Source of the DNA: Providencia rustigianii DSM 4541
GTDB lineage: Bacteria > Pseudomonadota > Gammaproteobacteria > Enterobacterales > Enterobacteriaceae
Direction: 5' to 3'
DNA length: 64,000 nucleotides
Assembly (NCBI RefSeq): GCF_000156395.1
Contig: NZ_GG703820.1
Coordinates: forward strand, 234,325-298,324
Below are positions 51,153 through 61,059 of this stretch, piece by piece; position 1 is the first letter of the stretch, and each line of letters starts with the position of its first letter. The notes beneath the pieces are model-generated. The model saw nothing but the letters and a program-made list of their open reading frames with translations. It was not told the DNA's origin and made no database searches. A program made the translations under genes and the position numbers.

Positions 51153-52148
51153 ATGCCGTATCTCGCATCGTCACATCGTTATACTGATATGGAATATCGC
51201 CATTGTGGACGCAGTGGATTAAAACTCCCACTAATCTCGTTAGGACTTTGGCATAATTTTGGCGACAATAAGCCCATTGATAATTGTCGAGAAATGCTAC
51301 GGCATGCCTTTGACCATGGGATCACGCATTTTGATCTCGCCAATAATTATGGTCCACCACCCGGCTCCGCAGAGCAACAATTTGGACGGGTCCTTCAACA
51401 AGACTTTCTGCCTTATCGAGATGAAATGGTGATCTCCACAAAAGCGGGTTACACCATGTGGGAAGGTCCTTATGGGGATTGGGGAAGTAAAAAATATTTA
51501 GTCTCTAGCCTTAATCAGAGTCTGAAAAGGCTCGGTTTAGAGTATGTTGATATTTTTTATCATCATCGACCCGACCCACAAACTCCCCTCGAAGAAACCA
51601 TGAGCGCTTTAGATCTCCTAGTGCGCCAAGGTAAAGCACTCTATGTTGGCATTTCTAATTATCCCGCAGAAACCGCCGAAGAAGCGATCAATATCTTGCG
51701 ACAACTTGGAACCCCCTGCCTAATTCATCAACCAAAATACTCAATGCTGGAACGCACCCCTGAAGAGGGATTATTAGATTTGCTTGAGGAAGAGGGGGTT
51801 GGTTCAATTGCCTATTCCCCCCTTGCTGGCGGTATTTTAACTGATCGCTATCTTAACGGGATCCCCGTAGATTCTCGGGCAGCGAGCAACCCTTCACTCC
51901 CGCCAGAGAGATTAACCTCCAATGTCCTCGCTAAAGTCAAAAAGCTGAATGAATTAGCCTTAATTCGTGGGCAAAAACTGAGCCAAATGTCCCTTGCGTG
52001 GCTGCTGCGCCATGACCGGATTACATCCGTATTAATCGGAGCCAGCCGCATTAGCCAAATCGATGATGCTCTCGGAATGATGGAAAATCGTGATTTCAGT
52101 CAGGAAGAGTTAAAAACTATCGAATTAATTTTAGATGACTCCATATAA
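51153..52148 (+). CDS. L-glyceraldehyde 3-phosphate reductase-like aldo/keto reductase (YghZ/Gpr)
   Basis: An aldo/keto reductase of 331 residues, close to E. coli YghZ, which reduces L-glyceraldehyde-3-phosphate and methylglyoxal with NADPH. The catalytic tetrad is visible: Asp in HFDLANNYGPPPGSAEQQFG (Asp and Tyr), Lys in STKAGYTMWEGPYG, and His in IFYHHRPD. The C-terminal cofactor loop is VLIGASRISQIDDA. It is about 15 residues shorter than YghZ. GGAGG precedes the ATG. It is not at this position in E. coli, where yghZ lies elsewhere, so either gene relocation or a paralogue is possible. Confidence 0.88.
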   Translation: MPYLASSHRYTDMEYRHCGRSGLKLPLISLGLWHNFGDNKPIDNCREMLRHAFDHGITHFDLANNYGPPPGSAEQQFGRVLQQDFLPYRDEMVISTKAGYTMWEGPYGDWGSKKYLVSSLNQSLKRLGLEYVDIFYHHRPDPQTPLEETMSALDLLVRQGKALYVGISNYPAETAEEAINILRQLGTPCLIHQPKYSMLERTPEEGLLDLLEEEGVGSIAYSPLAGGILTDRYLNGIPVDSRAASNPSLPPERLTSNVLAKVKKLNELALIRGQKLSQMSLAWLLRHDRITSVLIGASRISQIDDALGMMENRDFSQEELKTIELILDDSI

Positions 52149-52378
52149 TTTCTAATATTACTCAATTCTCTCTTGAATAAATTTAGTCAAGAGAGAGTTA
52201 TTATTCGACTATTTAATTTTCAATATAAACATCTGAATAAAATAATATATTATTATTTTATATTCACCATCTACAAATTAGATCCATTAATTCCTCAACA
52301 ACATTCTTTTATTCTTTAAATGAGTCAATTACACTTTCCTTGCAGTTTAATCAATCCACTTAATAATGAGGTATGTAT

Positions 52379-52588
52379 ATGCAAAAATTATCTATTACAT
52401 TATTCACATTACTATTTCCTTTATCTATTCTCGCTTCTACTGTTCAAGTTAATGACATTACTCCAACCACTGAGTATCTTTTGAATAATGGAGGTAATGG
52501 CGGCAATGGAGGGCACGGCGGTAACGGGGGTAGCGGTGGCCATGGTGGAAATGGTGGCAACGGTGGTAATGGCGGTAACGGAAATTAA
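52379..52588 (+). CDS. small secreted glycine/asparagine-rich repeat protein
   Basis: A 69-residue protein with a Sec signal peptide (QKLSITLFTLLFPLSILAS) followed by a short linker and then about 33 residues of GGN and GGH triplets. An ATG lies two codons earlier, but GAGG stands only one base before it and seven before the ATG at 52379, so the latter is the start. Of the last 33 residues nearly all are Gly, Asn, His or Ser. Such repeats can form polyglycine-II helices or bind metals through His. It precedes a larger paralogue by 48 bases in the same direction. I recognise no named family. Confidence 0.75.
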   Translation: MQKLSITLFTLLFPLSILASTVQVNDITPTTEYLLNNGGNGGNGGHGGNGGSGGHGGNGGNGGNGGNGN

Positions 52589-52636
52589 ATAAAGACAATT
52601 ATTTCCCCCTTTATCATGGGGGGAATGGAGCATACT

Positions 52637-53311
52637 ATGACGAATTACTCTTTATTTTCATTTTTTTCTATTCTATCTTTTTCTATTATATCAACCTCAA
52701 GTTACTCTAATAATATTATTAACAATCAAATATATTCACCTCATTTAAATAAGCAAAATATTAATGATGATAAATCAATTTTGAACCTTTGCTTACCTTT
52801 TCACTGTCGAGATACTTATTTTCATTTCTCGTACAATGGAAATAATGGAACAAACGGACAGCATGGAAATACCAGTCAAGGGGGTAGAGGCGGCGACGGT
52901 CAACAAGGAGGGAATGGAGGCAATGGCGGAAATCATGGTCATGGCAATCATGGAGGACATGCAACACCAGGCAGCAATGGTAATGGTGGAAATGGGGGAA
53001 ATGGCGGTATTAGCGGTGGCGATGGTGGCCACGGTGGAAATGGCGGTATTAGCGGTGGCGATGGTGGCCACGGTGGAAATGGTGATGGCTTAGGTAATGG
53101 CGGCAACGGTGGGAATGGTTCCATCGATGGTAACGGAGGAAATGGAGGTCACGGCGGATATAATGGCGGGCATGGGGGCAATGGCGGTGATGCATCTGGT
53201 AGTGGCAATGGTGGCAGTGGTGGCAATTCAGGCCCTGGAGGGCAACCCGGTAAAGGCGGGAAAGGAGGCCCTAACGGAGGACAAAATGGTTCTGATGGAA
53301 CCGATTCATAA
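52637..53311 (+). CDS. secreted glycine/asparagine/histidine-rich repeat protein
   Basis: A 224-residue paralogue of the preceding gene. A signal peptide covers about residues 1-24. Then comes a non-repetitive region with a Cys-x4-Cys pair (LCLPFHCRD, near residue 50), and from about residue 60 a long low-complexity domain of GGN, GGH, GGD and GGS units. A 13-residue unit (NGGISGGDGGHGG) is perfectly duplicated in protein and DNA (39 bases each, 52999-53076). The upstream ATG at 52616 lies inside a G-run, while GGAG stands six bases before 52637, so I use the latter. A role as a surface, ice-binding, adhesive, metal-binding or bacteriocin-like peptide is conceivable; nothing in the sequence decides this. 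Confidence 0.75.
   Translation: MTNYSLFSFFSILSFSIISTSSYSNNIINNQIYSPHLNKQNINDDKSILNLCLPFHCRDTYFHFSYNGNNGTNGQHGNTSQGGRGGDGQQGGNGGNGGNHGHGNHGGHATPGSNGNGGNGGNGGISGGDGGHGGNGGISGGDGGHGGNGDGLGNGGNGGNGSIDGNGGNGGHGGYNGGHGGNGGDASGSGNGGSGGNSGPGGQPGKGGKGGPNGGQNGSDGTDS
52999..53076 (+). repeat. 39-bp perfect tandem duplication in the glycine-rich gene
   Basis: Two identical 39-base units (starting AAATGGCGGTATTAGCGG at 52999 and 53038) encode two identical 13-residue blocks. The perfect identity at synonymous positions indicates recent slippage or duplication. Confidence 0.9.
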
Positions 53312-53330
53312 GCGTAAAGATCACGGCATA

Positions 53331-53355
53331 AAAAACGGAAGCCTCAGCTTCCGTT
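53331..53355 (-). terminator. thr operon terminator
   Basis: AACGGAAGC (53334-53342) and GCTTCCGTT (53347-53355) form a stem with a four-base loop. The leftward transcript continues into five T. It lies between thrC and the convergent glycine-rich gene. Confidence 0.85.
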
Positions 53356-53372
53356 ATAAACATCAATATTAA

Positions 53373-54668
53373 TTATTGCTTTGGCGCTAGTTTCATTAAA
53401 AATTCACGCAGCTGAGCGAAATCAGAAGGTAAAAAATGCGATAATAGCGGTAAATCTGCACGTTCCGCTAATTCTTTAGGCAATGGAATTTGTTTGTTTA
53501 AGATAGCTTCAACGCTCTCTTTAAACTTCGCTGGGTGAGCTGTTCCTAAGAATAAGCCATATTCACCATCTTGCAGTTGATCACGCAGAACACGATAAGC
53601 GACTGCGGCATGAGGCTCAGATAAATACCCTTTTTTATCTAATTCACGTACCGTTTCTCTAGTCACTTCATCATTGACTACCCCATGACCCAGCTCGTCT
53701 AATGACCAACCTTTACGACGGAATAGCTCTTCAATTCGTGGCCAGTTATTTGGTTGGCTCACATCCATCGCATTCGATAAAGTAGCGACCGTTTGATGTG
53801 GTGTCCATTTGCCATCCTCTAAATAACGAGGAACAGTATCATTGACATTCGTCGCCGCAATAAAGCGCTTAACCGGTAATCCCATCGATTTCGCGAGTAA
53901 TCCCGCTGTTAGATCCCCAAAGTTACCACTTGGTACCGAAATCACCAATTGATCCCGTTTCTCTGCTGGGATTTGAGCGACAGCTTCAAAATAGTAGCAA
54001 ATTTGCGCTAATAAACGGCTAATATTGATTGAGTTCGCAGAGTTTAGATACAACGCTTTTTTCAATTCTTCATCATCGAAAGCGTGCTTCACTAATGCCT
54101 GGCACGCATCGAAATCATCTTTGATAGCCACTGTGTGGATATTTTTACCCAGTGTACAGAACAGTTTTTCTTGTAGTGGGCTGATTTTTCCTTCCGGATA
54201 CAGGATCACGACTTGAACATTGTCCACACCATAGAAAGCATGAGCAACTGCTGCGCCAGTATCACCCGAAGTTGCCGTTAGGATAGTCACTGGCGCACCG
54301 CCTGCAACTTGTGCTAACGCTTGCGCCATAAAACGCCCGCCAAAATCTTTAAACGCTAACGTTGGCCCATGATATAGCTCTAACGTAGCCACATCATCTT
54401 CCACTTTAGATACCGGGGCAGGAAATGCGAAAGCATCTTTAATACGAGCCTGTAGCTGTTCTGCTGGAATTTCATCGCCGATAAATGCACTTAAAATTCG
54501 GCTACTGCGAGTAACAAAATCCAGTTTTAATAATTCATCTATTTCACTCGCACTAAAAGCGGGTAAATCTTGCGGGAAAAACAGACCTTGCTGCTTACCT
54601 AAACCTTGTTTCACGGCTTGCGCGAAGCTGACTTGTTCATTGTTATCTTTTAAATTATACAGTTTCAT
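53373..54668 (-). CDS. thrC: threonine synthase ThrC
   Basis: A PLP enzyme that converts O-phosphohomoserine to threonine. At 431 residues it has the length of the enteric enzyme. It begins KLYNLKDNNEQVSFAQAVKQGLGKQQGLFFP and carries the PLP lysine in LAFKDFGGRFMAQAL near residue 107, plus TATSGDTGAAVAHAF near 141. It is the last gene of thrLABC, three bases after thrB. Confidence 0.97.
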   Translation of the reverse strand: MKLYNLKDNNEQVSFAQAVKQGLGKQQGLFFPQDLPAFSASEIDELLKLDFVTRSSRILSAFIGDEIPAEQLQARIKDAFAFPAPVSKVEDDVATLELYHGPTLAFKDFGGRFMAQALAQVAGGAPVTILTATSGDTGAAVAHAFYGVDNVQVVILYPEGKISPLQEKLFCTLGKNIHTVAIKDDFDACQALVKHAFDDEELKKALYLNSANSINISRLLAQICYYFEAVAQIPAEKRDQLVISVPSGNFGDLTAGLLAKSMGLPVKRFIAATNVNDTVPRYLEDGKWTPHQTVATLSNAMDVSQPNNWPRIEELFRRKGWSLDELGHGVVNDEVTRETVRELDKKGYLSEPHAAVAYRVLRDQLQDGEYGLFLGTAHPAKFKESVEAILNKQIPLPKELAERADLPLLSHFLPSDFAQLREFLMKLAPKQ

Positions 54669-54671
54669 CGT

Positions 54672-55601
54672 TTACCCTATTGTCCTTGCACCGACCAGAT
54701 CTAAATGGCAGATATGCACAAAGCCTTCATCATTTTGAATGTAATGTTGTTGTAGGTACTCCACCATTTCTTGCGCGATTTTTATATCATCGCTAATGGT
54801 GAACAAGGTTGGACCTGAACCTGAAATTCCACAGGCTAGCGCCCCAATTTGTTTAGCATGCTCACGAGCTTGAGCAAAACCCGGTAGTAATTGAGTTCGG
54901 TATGGCTCGGCAACCACATCTTTGATCATCGTGAGCGCCAATTCTGGCTGGTTAGTATGGCAAGCGTGGATAAAGCCTGATAAATATCGCCCATGGTTCA
55001 CAATGTCATAGCGAGAATAGCTATCGGGTAAAATGGCGCGCGCTTCCGCAGTGGAGACTTTAATCCCCGGATAAGCCATTACCCAATACCAATTTTTAAA
55101 GGCAGGAACCGGCTGCGAAATAATGCCATTTTGCTCTATAATCAGCTGTAAGCCGCCGAGGTAGCAAGGTGCAACATTATCATAATGAATACTTCCTGAA
55201 ATGCGTCCTTCCAAGACCCCCATCATCCCAAGTAATTCAGTTTGGTCAAACGGTTTACCTGCAAATTCATTGAGCGCCATCAGTGCGGCAACCACTGAAC
55301 ATGCACTTGATCCCAAGCCAGAACCAATGGGCATATTTTTTTCGAGAACCATTGCCACATTCAGTTTTTTACCAAGACGCTCACAAAACAGTTCCCAACA
55401 TTGATAAACAATGTTGTGTTCCATTTTCTTTGGCAGCTTGCTAACGAATCGACCTTGATTGGTTAATGAAAAAGTATCCGCCGCTTCAATACTGACACAG
55501 TCACCTAATAATGAGCCATCAATAGGTGAAACTGCCGCGCCAAGCACATCAAACCCAACGCTCACATTCCCAATTGAAGCAGGTGCATAAACTTTAATCA
55601 C
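54672..55601 (-). CDS. thrB: homoserine kinase ThrB
   Basis: A GHMP-family kinase of 309 residues that phosphorylates homoserine. It has the N-terminal [18 protein letters not shown], the ATP-binding loop [18 protein letters not shown] near residues 89-106, and the third motif [12 protein letters not shown] near 254. It lies between thrA and thrC with only three bases on each side, as in E. coli. Confidence 0.97.
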   Translation of the reverse strand: MIKVYAPASIGNVSVGFDVLGAAVSPIDGSLLGDCVSIEAADTFSLTNQGRFVSKLPKKMEHNIVYQCWELFCERLGKKLNVAMVLEKNMPIGSGLGSSACSVVAALMALNEFAGKPFDQTELLGMMGVLEGRISGSIHYDNVAPCYLGGLQLIIEQNGIISQPVPAFKNWYWVMAYPGIKVSTAEARAILPDSYSRYDIVNHGRYLSGFIHACHTNQPELALTMIKDVVAEPYRTQLLPGFAQAREHAKQIGALACGISGSGPTLFTISDDIKIAQEMVEYLQQHYIQNDEGFVHICHLDLVGARTIG

Positions 55602-55604
55602 TTC

Positions 55605-58064
55605 TTAAACTCCCAATTTCCATGATAGGGTACGCAGCATATCCGCAAATACACCCGCCGCAGTTACATCATTACCGGCACCATAGCCTCTTAACACTAA
55701 AGGAATTGGCTGGTAATAGCGCGTATAGAATGCCAGTGCGTTTTCGCCATTTTTCACTTTAAACAGTGGGTCGTTACCATCAACGGCGACAATTTTCACC
55801 TGACAGCGACCTTCTTCGATAAGACCGACATAGCGTAACACTTTTTCTTCTGCCTCTGCGGCTTTTATGCGCTCAGCAAATGGGGCATCTAGCTGGGGTA
55901 AACGTGCCATAAATTCAGTCACGTTACCTGAACTGTCAAAATCAGCGGGTAATACTGATTCAATTTCAATATCTTCCAGTTCTAATTTATATCCCGCTTC
56001 ACGGGCAAGAATTAATAATTTACGTGCTACATCCATACCGGATAAATCATCACGAGGATCCGGCTCTGTAAAGCCTTTCTCTTTTGCTAATGTTGTCGCT
56101 TCAGACAATGACATGCCTTCGTCTAATTTACCGAAAATAAACGAAAGGGAGCCAGACAAGATACCGCTGAAATGAACCAGCTCATCCCCAGCATTGAGTA
56201 AGTTTTGAAGATTCTCAATTACCGGTAAACCTGCGCCAACGTTAGTGTCATATAAGAATTTACGTTTCGAATTCTCTGATGCTTCACGTAGCTGATGGTA
56301 ATAATCCATCGACAATGTGTTGGCTTTTTTATTCGGCGTCACAACGTTAAAACCATCTTTTAAGAAATTAACATACTGCTCAGCAATTTCTTGATTTGAT
56401 GTACAGTCGATAATTACTGGATTCAAGAAGTGATATTCACGCTCTAAGCGGATCAAGCGGCTAAGACTAAATGGCTCTTTTGCTTCAGCGAGTTCCGCTT
56501 TCCAGTTATCTAAATCAATACCTTGCATATTAGTTAGCATCGCTCTTGAGTTCGCGATACCGCACACACGCAGGTCAATATGTTTCTGTTTTAGCCATTG
56601 TTGCTGGCGATGAATCTGCTCAATCAGCGCATTACCAACCCCACCGACACCCACTATAAAGGCCTCGATCACTTGTTCTGCATTGAAGAGCATTTGGTGA
56701 CATAAGCGTACCGCCGTTGTCGCTGATTCATTGGCAATAACCGCGGAAATAGAGCGCTCAGAGGACCCCTGAGCAATCGCCACGATATTAATATTGCCAC
56801 GAGTCAATGCTGAGAAGAAACGCGCTGAAATACCTTTTAGCGTACGCATACCGTCACCCACAACGGAGATGATAGCCAGTTGCTCCATCACATCTAATGG
56901 GTCTAATACCCCATCCTTCAGCTCTAAATAAAACTCTTCTTCTAGCGCAGTACGTGCTCGTCGAAGTTCATTTTGTGGCACACAGAAACTGATACTGTAT
57001 TCTGAGGACGATTGGGTGATCAGTACCACGGAGATTCCTTTACGCGACATGACTGAGAAAATACGCGCAGCCATACCCACCATGCCTTTCATTCCCGGGC
57101 CTGAGACGTTGATCATCGCCATATTATTCAGGTTAGTGATCCCTTTAACTGGGGTACTGACGTCCGTTTGTCCATCCCCAATTAACGTTCCCGGAGCACT
57201 CGGATTAGTGGTGTTTTTGATCAAGCAAGGAATTTGGAACTGAGCAATCGGTGCAATAGTACGAGGATGAAGAACTTTCGCGCCGAAATATGAAAGCTCC
57301 ATCGCTTCTTGGTACGACATTCCCTTGAGTAATCTTGCATCAGGCACTAAACGTGGGTCACAGGTATAAACACCATCAACATCAGTCCAAATCTCACAGC
57401 AATCAGCGCGTAAGCACGCCGCTAATACCGCCGCAGAATAGTCAGAGCCGTTACGCCCTAAAACCACGAGTTCACCTTTATCATTCCCTGCGGTGAAACC
57501 TGCCATCAAGATAAAATGGTCTTTTGGTATATTTAATTCGGCAATCCGTTTTGTTGATTCATTGATGTCAACTGTGGATTCTAAATAGTGCCCTTTTGCA
57601 AGCAAGCTTTCGACTGGGTTTATCACAGTAACTTTGTGGCCACGCGCTTTTAAAACAGATTCCATGATGGCAATAGAGAGTTTTTCACCACGACAGATAA
57701 TTGCGGCGTTAATGCTGTCAGGACATTGTCCAAGAAGAGTAATACCATGCAGTACTTGTTTAATTTGCGCGAATTCGTGTTCAGTTAGTTTTTTTAACTT
57801 GTCATATTCGAAGCCGGGTAGCTTATCTTTCAAGCCCTTTAACAGATTAGCAAAAATCATTTCTGCATCATTCACATGCGTGATGACATCCTGACCCGCG
57901 ACTGTTTTTTCAATCATTGCAACGAGATGGTTAGTGATTTTTGCTGGTGCAGATAGCACCAGAGTCACTTGCCCATCAGCTAATTTGCTTTCAGCGATGT
58001 CAGCAACGTTCAGTACTCGTTCGTCATTTGCAACCGAAGTACCGCCAAATTTAAGCACACGCAT
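55605..58064 (-). CDS. thrA: bifunctional aspartokinase I/homoserine dehydrogenase I ThrA
   Basis: ThrA catalyses the first and third steps from aspartate to threonine and is inhibited by threonine. The protein starts [21 protein letters not shown] at 58064 behind AGGAG (the frame is open 13 codons further), giving 819 residues, one fewer than in E. coli. Domains in order: aspartokinase (1-~290), two ACT modules (~315-460), homoserine dehydrogenase with its Rossmann motif [16 protein letters not shown] near 467, and [14 protein letters not shown] near 674. Expression is controlled by the thrL attenuator upstream. Confidence 0.98.
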   Translation of the reverse strand: MRVLKFGGTSVANDERVLNVADIAESKLADGQVTLVLSAPAKITNHLVAMIEKTVAGQDVITHVNDAEMIFANLLKGLKDKLPGFEYDKLKKLTEHEFAQIKQVLHGITLLGQCPDSINAAIICRGEKLSIAIMESVLKARGHKVTVINPVESLLAKGHYLESTVDINESTKRIAELNIPKDHFILMAGFTAGNDKGELVVLGRNGSDYSAAVLAACLRADCCEIWTDVDGVYTCDPRLVPDARLLKGMSYQEAMELSYFGAKVLHPRTIAPIAQFQIPCLIKNTTNPSAPGTLIGDGQTDVSTPVKGITNLNNMAMINVSGPGMKGMVGMAARIFSVMSRKGISVVLITQSSSEYSISFCVPQNELRRARTALEEEFYLELKDGVLDPLDVMEQLAIISVVGDGMRTLKGISARFFSALTRGNINIVAIAQGSSERSISAVIANESATTAVRLCHQMLFNAEQVIEAFIVGVGGVGNALIEQIHRQQQWLKQKHIDLRVCGIANSRAMLTNMQGIDLDNWKAELAEAKEPFSLSRLIRLEREYHFLNPVIIDCTSNQEIAEQYVNFLKDGFNVVTPNKKANTLSMDYYHQLREASENSKRKFLYDTNVGAGLPVIENLQNLLNAGDELVHFSGILSGSLSFIFGKLDEGMSLSEATTLAKEKGFTEPDPRDDLSGMDVARKLLILAREAGYKLELEDIEIESVLPADFDSSGNVTEFMARLPQLDAPFAERIKAAEAEEKVLRYVGLIEEGRCQVKIVAVDGNDPLFKVKNGENALAFYTRYYQPIPLVLRGYGAGNDVTAAGVFADMLRTLSWKLGV

Positions 58065-58087
58065 GGTATTTCTCTCCTGAATTAACA

Positions 58088-58124
58088 CCAAAAAAAAGCC
58101 CACATCTTTTTGGATGCGGGCTTT
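58088..58124 (-). terminator. thr operon attenuator terminator
   Basis: On the leftward transcript AAAGCCCGCATC (from 58124-58113) pairs with GATGTGGGCTTT (58106-58095) and is followed by a T run. It lies 24 bases after the thrL stop codon, the arrangement expected for transcription attenuation controlled by the threonine/isoleucine leader peptide. Confidence 0.92.
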
Positions 58125-58147
58125 TTCATTTTTATTTTTTGGATGCG

Positions 58148-58216
58148 TCAGCCCGCCCCGTTTCCTGTGGTTACGGTGGTGGTGGTAATAATCGTAGTCA
58201 GGCTGATGTTACGCAT
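58148..58216 (-). CDS. thrL: thr operon leader peptide
   Basis: A 22-codon gene whose product begins [10 protein letters not shown], continues with runs of threonine and ends GNGAG, nearly the same as E. coli ThrL. It holds eight threonine and three isoleucine codons, so ribosome stalling when either charged tRNA is scarce would prevent the attenuator at 58088-58124 from forming. In-frame ATG codons lie at 58234 and 58243, the latter with GGGAG before it, but it lies very close to the probable transcription start; the 58216 start is homologous to the E. coli one. Confidence 0.93.
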   Translation of the reverse strand: MRNISLTTIITTTTVTTGNGAG

Positions 58217-59336
58217 AAATTCTGTCTGTCTCATTGGGAACATTTAGTTTCTCCCTATACGGTTAAAGTAATTGTTGAAAAATGTCAAATTTATTTGCTC
58301 TAACTCGCATAATTCCGCCCTTTCGCTAGATTAAAGATCACCTAGCTTTAGGGAATATTCCTGTATAAAAACAGACAAAAGCTCCATAATCCAGAAATAA
58401 AAACCAATTACCATTGAGTTGTCAGATTTAAATATTATTTCAATAGCGGATGCATTTATTGTTCAATAAACAATCAAATTCTAATTATTGATATCTGTCA
58501 TTGCTAGCTCAGAGGTAATCAAAATATTGAGATAAACACGGTTTTGAAAATCCATGTTTATCTTGAATTATTTTTCATCAATATTGATGCCAACCATAAA
58601 ATCACCTTACCAAGTCACAAATCAATTCCATTAATTGATGACTCAATAGCCATAAAATTTATTATAAAGAAGAAAATAGAATTCAGATATTTCTTAATTA
58701 ATTTGTTAATTTTTTGTAAAATAAAAGGGAATAATTCAAAGTGAATAGGTGTAATTCCCTAGTTTGAGTTATAAAAAACCAGAATTGCTATTTTTACGCG
58801 ATTTTAGATTAATAAAATTGATTTTACTCTTCCTTATTTTTAGAAAAAAAATTACAGTAAAAAAACGTTCCTTCAACCACTTTAAGTTAAATTTCAGCAG
58901 TGAGCACCCCATAACTATGCGGGCTCTCATCCATATACTCATGAAATAAAAACATTATCTATTTTTAAAACTATTATTTTTTATCTCAATTCGATACCTC
59001 AGAGTAATCTAAATTTGGTATAATTCTCTACCTAACAATCTTTGTTAACGTGCTACAATTGATTTTGATATGTATCAACAAAAGTTAGTTTTTTAGGTGG
59101 TAAATGCAGTATTAGCTGTTATATTGCTGTTAACAGCCCAATATTGGGAAAGTGCTTTAATTTTGGTAGGTTTTACTATCTTATGCTTAACGGATAGGCA
59201 GCTTTAAATCACTGATAAATGTAAAGACAAATTTATACTCATGAACGTGATTTTCCAGATAATCATACCAACAACCACCTAACTGGAAACGGCTTGTGAG
59301 TTCAGTATTTTTATTTTAATACTTTAGGTAGCAAAT
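58217..59336. promoter_or_regulatory. long thrL-arcA divergent intergenic region
   Basis: This 1.12-kb AT-rich gap holds the thr promoter (-10 TATAGG on the minus strand, 58254-58259, in the block ACTTTAACC-N-TATAGG shared with E. coli) and a long arcA leader with a perfect FNR box at 59065-59078. Reading frames at 58544-58744 and 58764-58949 look accidental: AT-driven composition, no ribosome-binding site and no family features. A long arcA untranslated leader is also found in E. coli. Confidence 0.55.
59065..59078 (+). promoter_or_regulatory. FNR box upstream of arcA
   Basis: TTGATATGTATCAA matches the FNR consensus TTGAT-N4-ATCAA at every defined position. A weak -10 candidate (TAAATG, 59101-59106) lies at the distance expected for class II activation. 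FNR activation of arcA is known in E. coli. Confidence 0.8.
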
Positions 59337-60053
59337 ATGCAGACCCCACACATTTTGATCGTTGAAGACGAAATTGTCACACGTAATACGCTGAAAAGTA
59401 TTTTTGAAGCGGAAGGTTATGTGGTCCATGAAGCCACTGATGGCGAAGAGATGAATAACGTTCTCTCTGAGCATGACATCAATTTAGTTATCATGGACAT
59501 CAACTTACCAGGTAAAAACGGTTTACTGCTAGCTCGTGAATTACGTGAGCAAGAAAGTATCGCATTGATGTTTTTAACTGGTCGTGACAATGAAGTCGAT
59601 AAAATTCTTGGTCTTGAAATTGGTGCTGATGACTATATCACCAAGCCATTCAACCCACGTGAACTGACTATCCGTGCACGCAATTTATTGTCTCGTACAA
59701 TGAATTTAGTCGGTGGCACAGAAGAACGTCGCCTCGTTGAGAGTTATAAATTTAATGGCTGGGAATTAGATATCAATAGCCGTTCATTAGTTAGCCCTGC
59801 TGGCGAGCACTACAAATTACCACGTAGTGAGTTCCGTGCAATGCTACACTTCTGTGAAAACCCAGGCAAAATTCAGACTCGCGCTGACTTACTGAAGAAA
59901 ATGACCGGCCGTGAATTAAAACCACACGATAGAACGGTCGATGTGACTATCCGTCGTATCCGTAAGCATTTTGAATCAACACCGGATACCCCAGAAATCA
60001 TCGCAACCATCCACGGTGAAGGTTACCGTTTTTGTGGTGATTTAGACGAATAA
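59337..60053 (+). CDS. arcA: anoxic redox response regulator ArcA
   Basis: ArcA is the OmpR-type response regulator phosphorylated by ArcB under low oxygen; it represses respiratory and TCA genes. The 238-residue protein begins [20 protein letters not shown]. The phosphorylated aspartate is Asp54 in [12 protein letters not shown], and the conserved lysine lies in [12 protein letters not shown]. The C-terminal winged-helix DNA-binding domain covers about residues 135-235 ([17 protein letters not shown]). Its length and sequence match E. coli. It is probably induced anaerobically through the FNR box and is followed by a strong terminator. Confidence 0.98.
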   Translation: MQTPHILIVEDEIVTRNTLKSIFEAEGYVVHEATDGEEMNNVLSEHDINLVIMDINLPGKNGLLLARELREQESIALMFLTGRDNEVDKILGLEIGADDYITKPFNPRELTIRARNLLSRTMNLVGGTEERRLVESYKFNGWELDINSRSLVSPAGEHYKLPRSEFRAMLHFCENPGKIQTRADLLKKMTGRELKPHDRTVDVTIRRIRKHFESTPDTPEIIATIHGEGYRFCGDLDE

Positions 60054-60086
60054 TCGTCACTTAATATCAGTATCTTGATTTAATGA

Positions 60087-60117
60087 AACCGTAGTCATTC
60101 ATGACTACGGTTTTTTT
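60087..60117 (+). terminator. arcA terminator
   Basis: AACCGTAGTCAT (60087-60098) and ATGACTACGGTT (60101-60112) form a perfect 12-bp stem, followed by a T run. Confidence 0.9.
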
Positions 60118-60236
60118 ATAAAACATTATCTTAAAGTACCCTTTTTTATTGATTCAGTTATATTTTTTAGAATCACCTAGCGATATATTCCCTTAAATAT
60201 CCAAAATAAGCTTAGCTTAGACATTGAGGGGATAAT

Positions 60237-60995
60237 ATGGGGTTCGTTGTCGATGAAAGAAATAAGCTAGTTGAGGTAGATCACTCTCATAATCATTTTT
60301 GCATTACTACTGCAATTGGAAACCCTACAACAACTCTATTGGATAATAACTTAAAAGTTACCTCTATTTTTGCAAGAACAAAAAGTAGAAGAAACAAACA
60401 TGTCAGAAAACCTATTGGGGATAATAACCCCATGCTTTACGCCTTAAAAGGCCTACACCAGGTCAGAGCTACACGACGTTCAATAATAGATTTGAATCAA
60501 AGCTATCGACAAATATTGCCAAAATTTCTCGCCGCTGGTTTTGTATGGGATTGGCTTATTCCATTACCATCATCTAGTAATTTAACAGCTTTATTTGCTA
60601 AAAAAGTAATCAAACATTCAGGAATTGGTGAGTATCATCACGACATAATAATAAAAAATAGCGCACAACATACACTTGATAGCCTTTATAATTTGCCCAT
60701 AAGATCGTCCGAACGCTCCGCCTTACATGAGGATACTAAACGATTTATTTCATTTAACTCACCCAAAACACCTTTTGAAATAAAATCAATTACTCGGGTC
60801 AAGTTAAGAAAATATATTAACCCGCTAACTTGGGGAAATATACCCAGCAATATATCTGTCCCCTGCAATATTTTACTTGTTGATGACATGGTAACAACAG
60901 GTACCTCATTGATGGCTGCATTTAAGTTACTAAAACAACGATATCCAATCGTTAATATTGAGGCTCTCACCTTATTTGGCTCAAGTAAAAAATAA
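60237..60995 (+). CDS. orphan phosphoribosyltransferase-fold protein
   Basis: A 252-residue protein whose only clear motif is the PRPP-binding loop ILLVDDMVTTGTSL (about residues 212-225) of type I phosphoribosyltransferases. IPLPSSSNL near residue 108-116 may form another part of the site. It lacks the N-terminal zinc finger of ComF and shows none of the base-specific motifs of the salvage enzymes. A good site, GAGGGGAT, precedes the ATG. It stands alone between arcA and creA, where E. coli has creBCD. Its composition is more AT-rich than its neighbours, and an odd GC-rich block follows, so acquisition is possible. The function is unknown: nucleotide metabolism, or a phage-defence effector as in some orphan PRTases, are both open. 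Confidence 0.65.
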   Translation: MGFVVDERNKLVEVDHSHNHFCITTAIGNPTTTLLDNNLKVTSIFARTKSRRNKHVRKPIGDNNPMLYALKGLHQVRATRRSIIDLNQSYRQILPKFLAAGFVWDWLIPLPSSSNLTALFAKKVIKHSGIGEYHHDIIIKNSAQHTLDSLYNLPIRSSERSALHEDTKRFISFNSPKTPFEIKSITRVKLRKYINPLTWGNIPSNISVPCNILLVDDMVTTGTSLMAAFKLLKQRYPIVNIEALTLFGSSKK

Positions 60996-61059
60996 TAATT
61001 GCCTCTAATAGTCATAATCGATAGGATACCCATAAGAGCTGGTATGAGCGACCCTGCTC

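Noticed and set aside
52480-53290. CRISPR-like appearance of regularly repeated GGTGGC/GGTAAC units
   Set aside because: The periodicity is 6-12 bases and in frame with a coding sequence; there are no unique spacers and no cas genes.
52836-53372. Frames of 85 and 91 residues rich in Met, Ala and Glu overlapping the glycine-rich gene
   Set aside because: They are frameshifted readings of the GGN repeats, and have no signal peptide or ribosome-binding site. The GGN frame has both.
58544-58949. Two short frames (66 and 61 residues) upstream of arcA
   Set aside because: Extreme AT composition, no start signals and no family features; the region is more simply a long regulatory gap.
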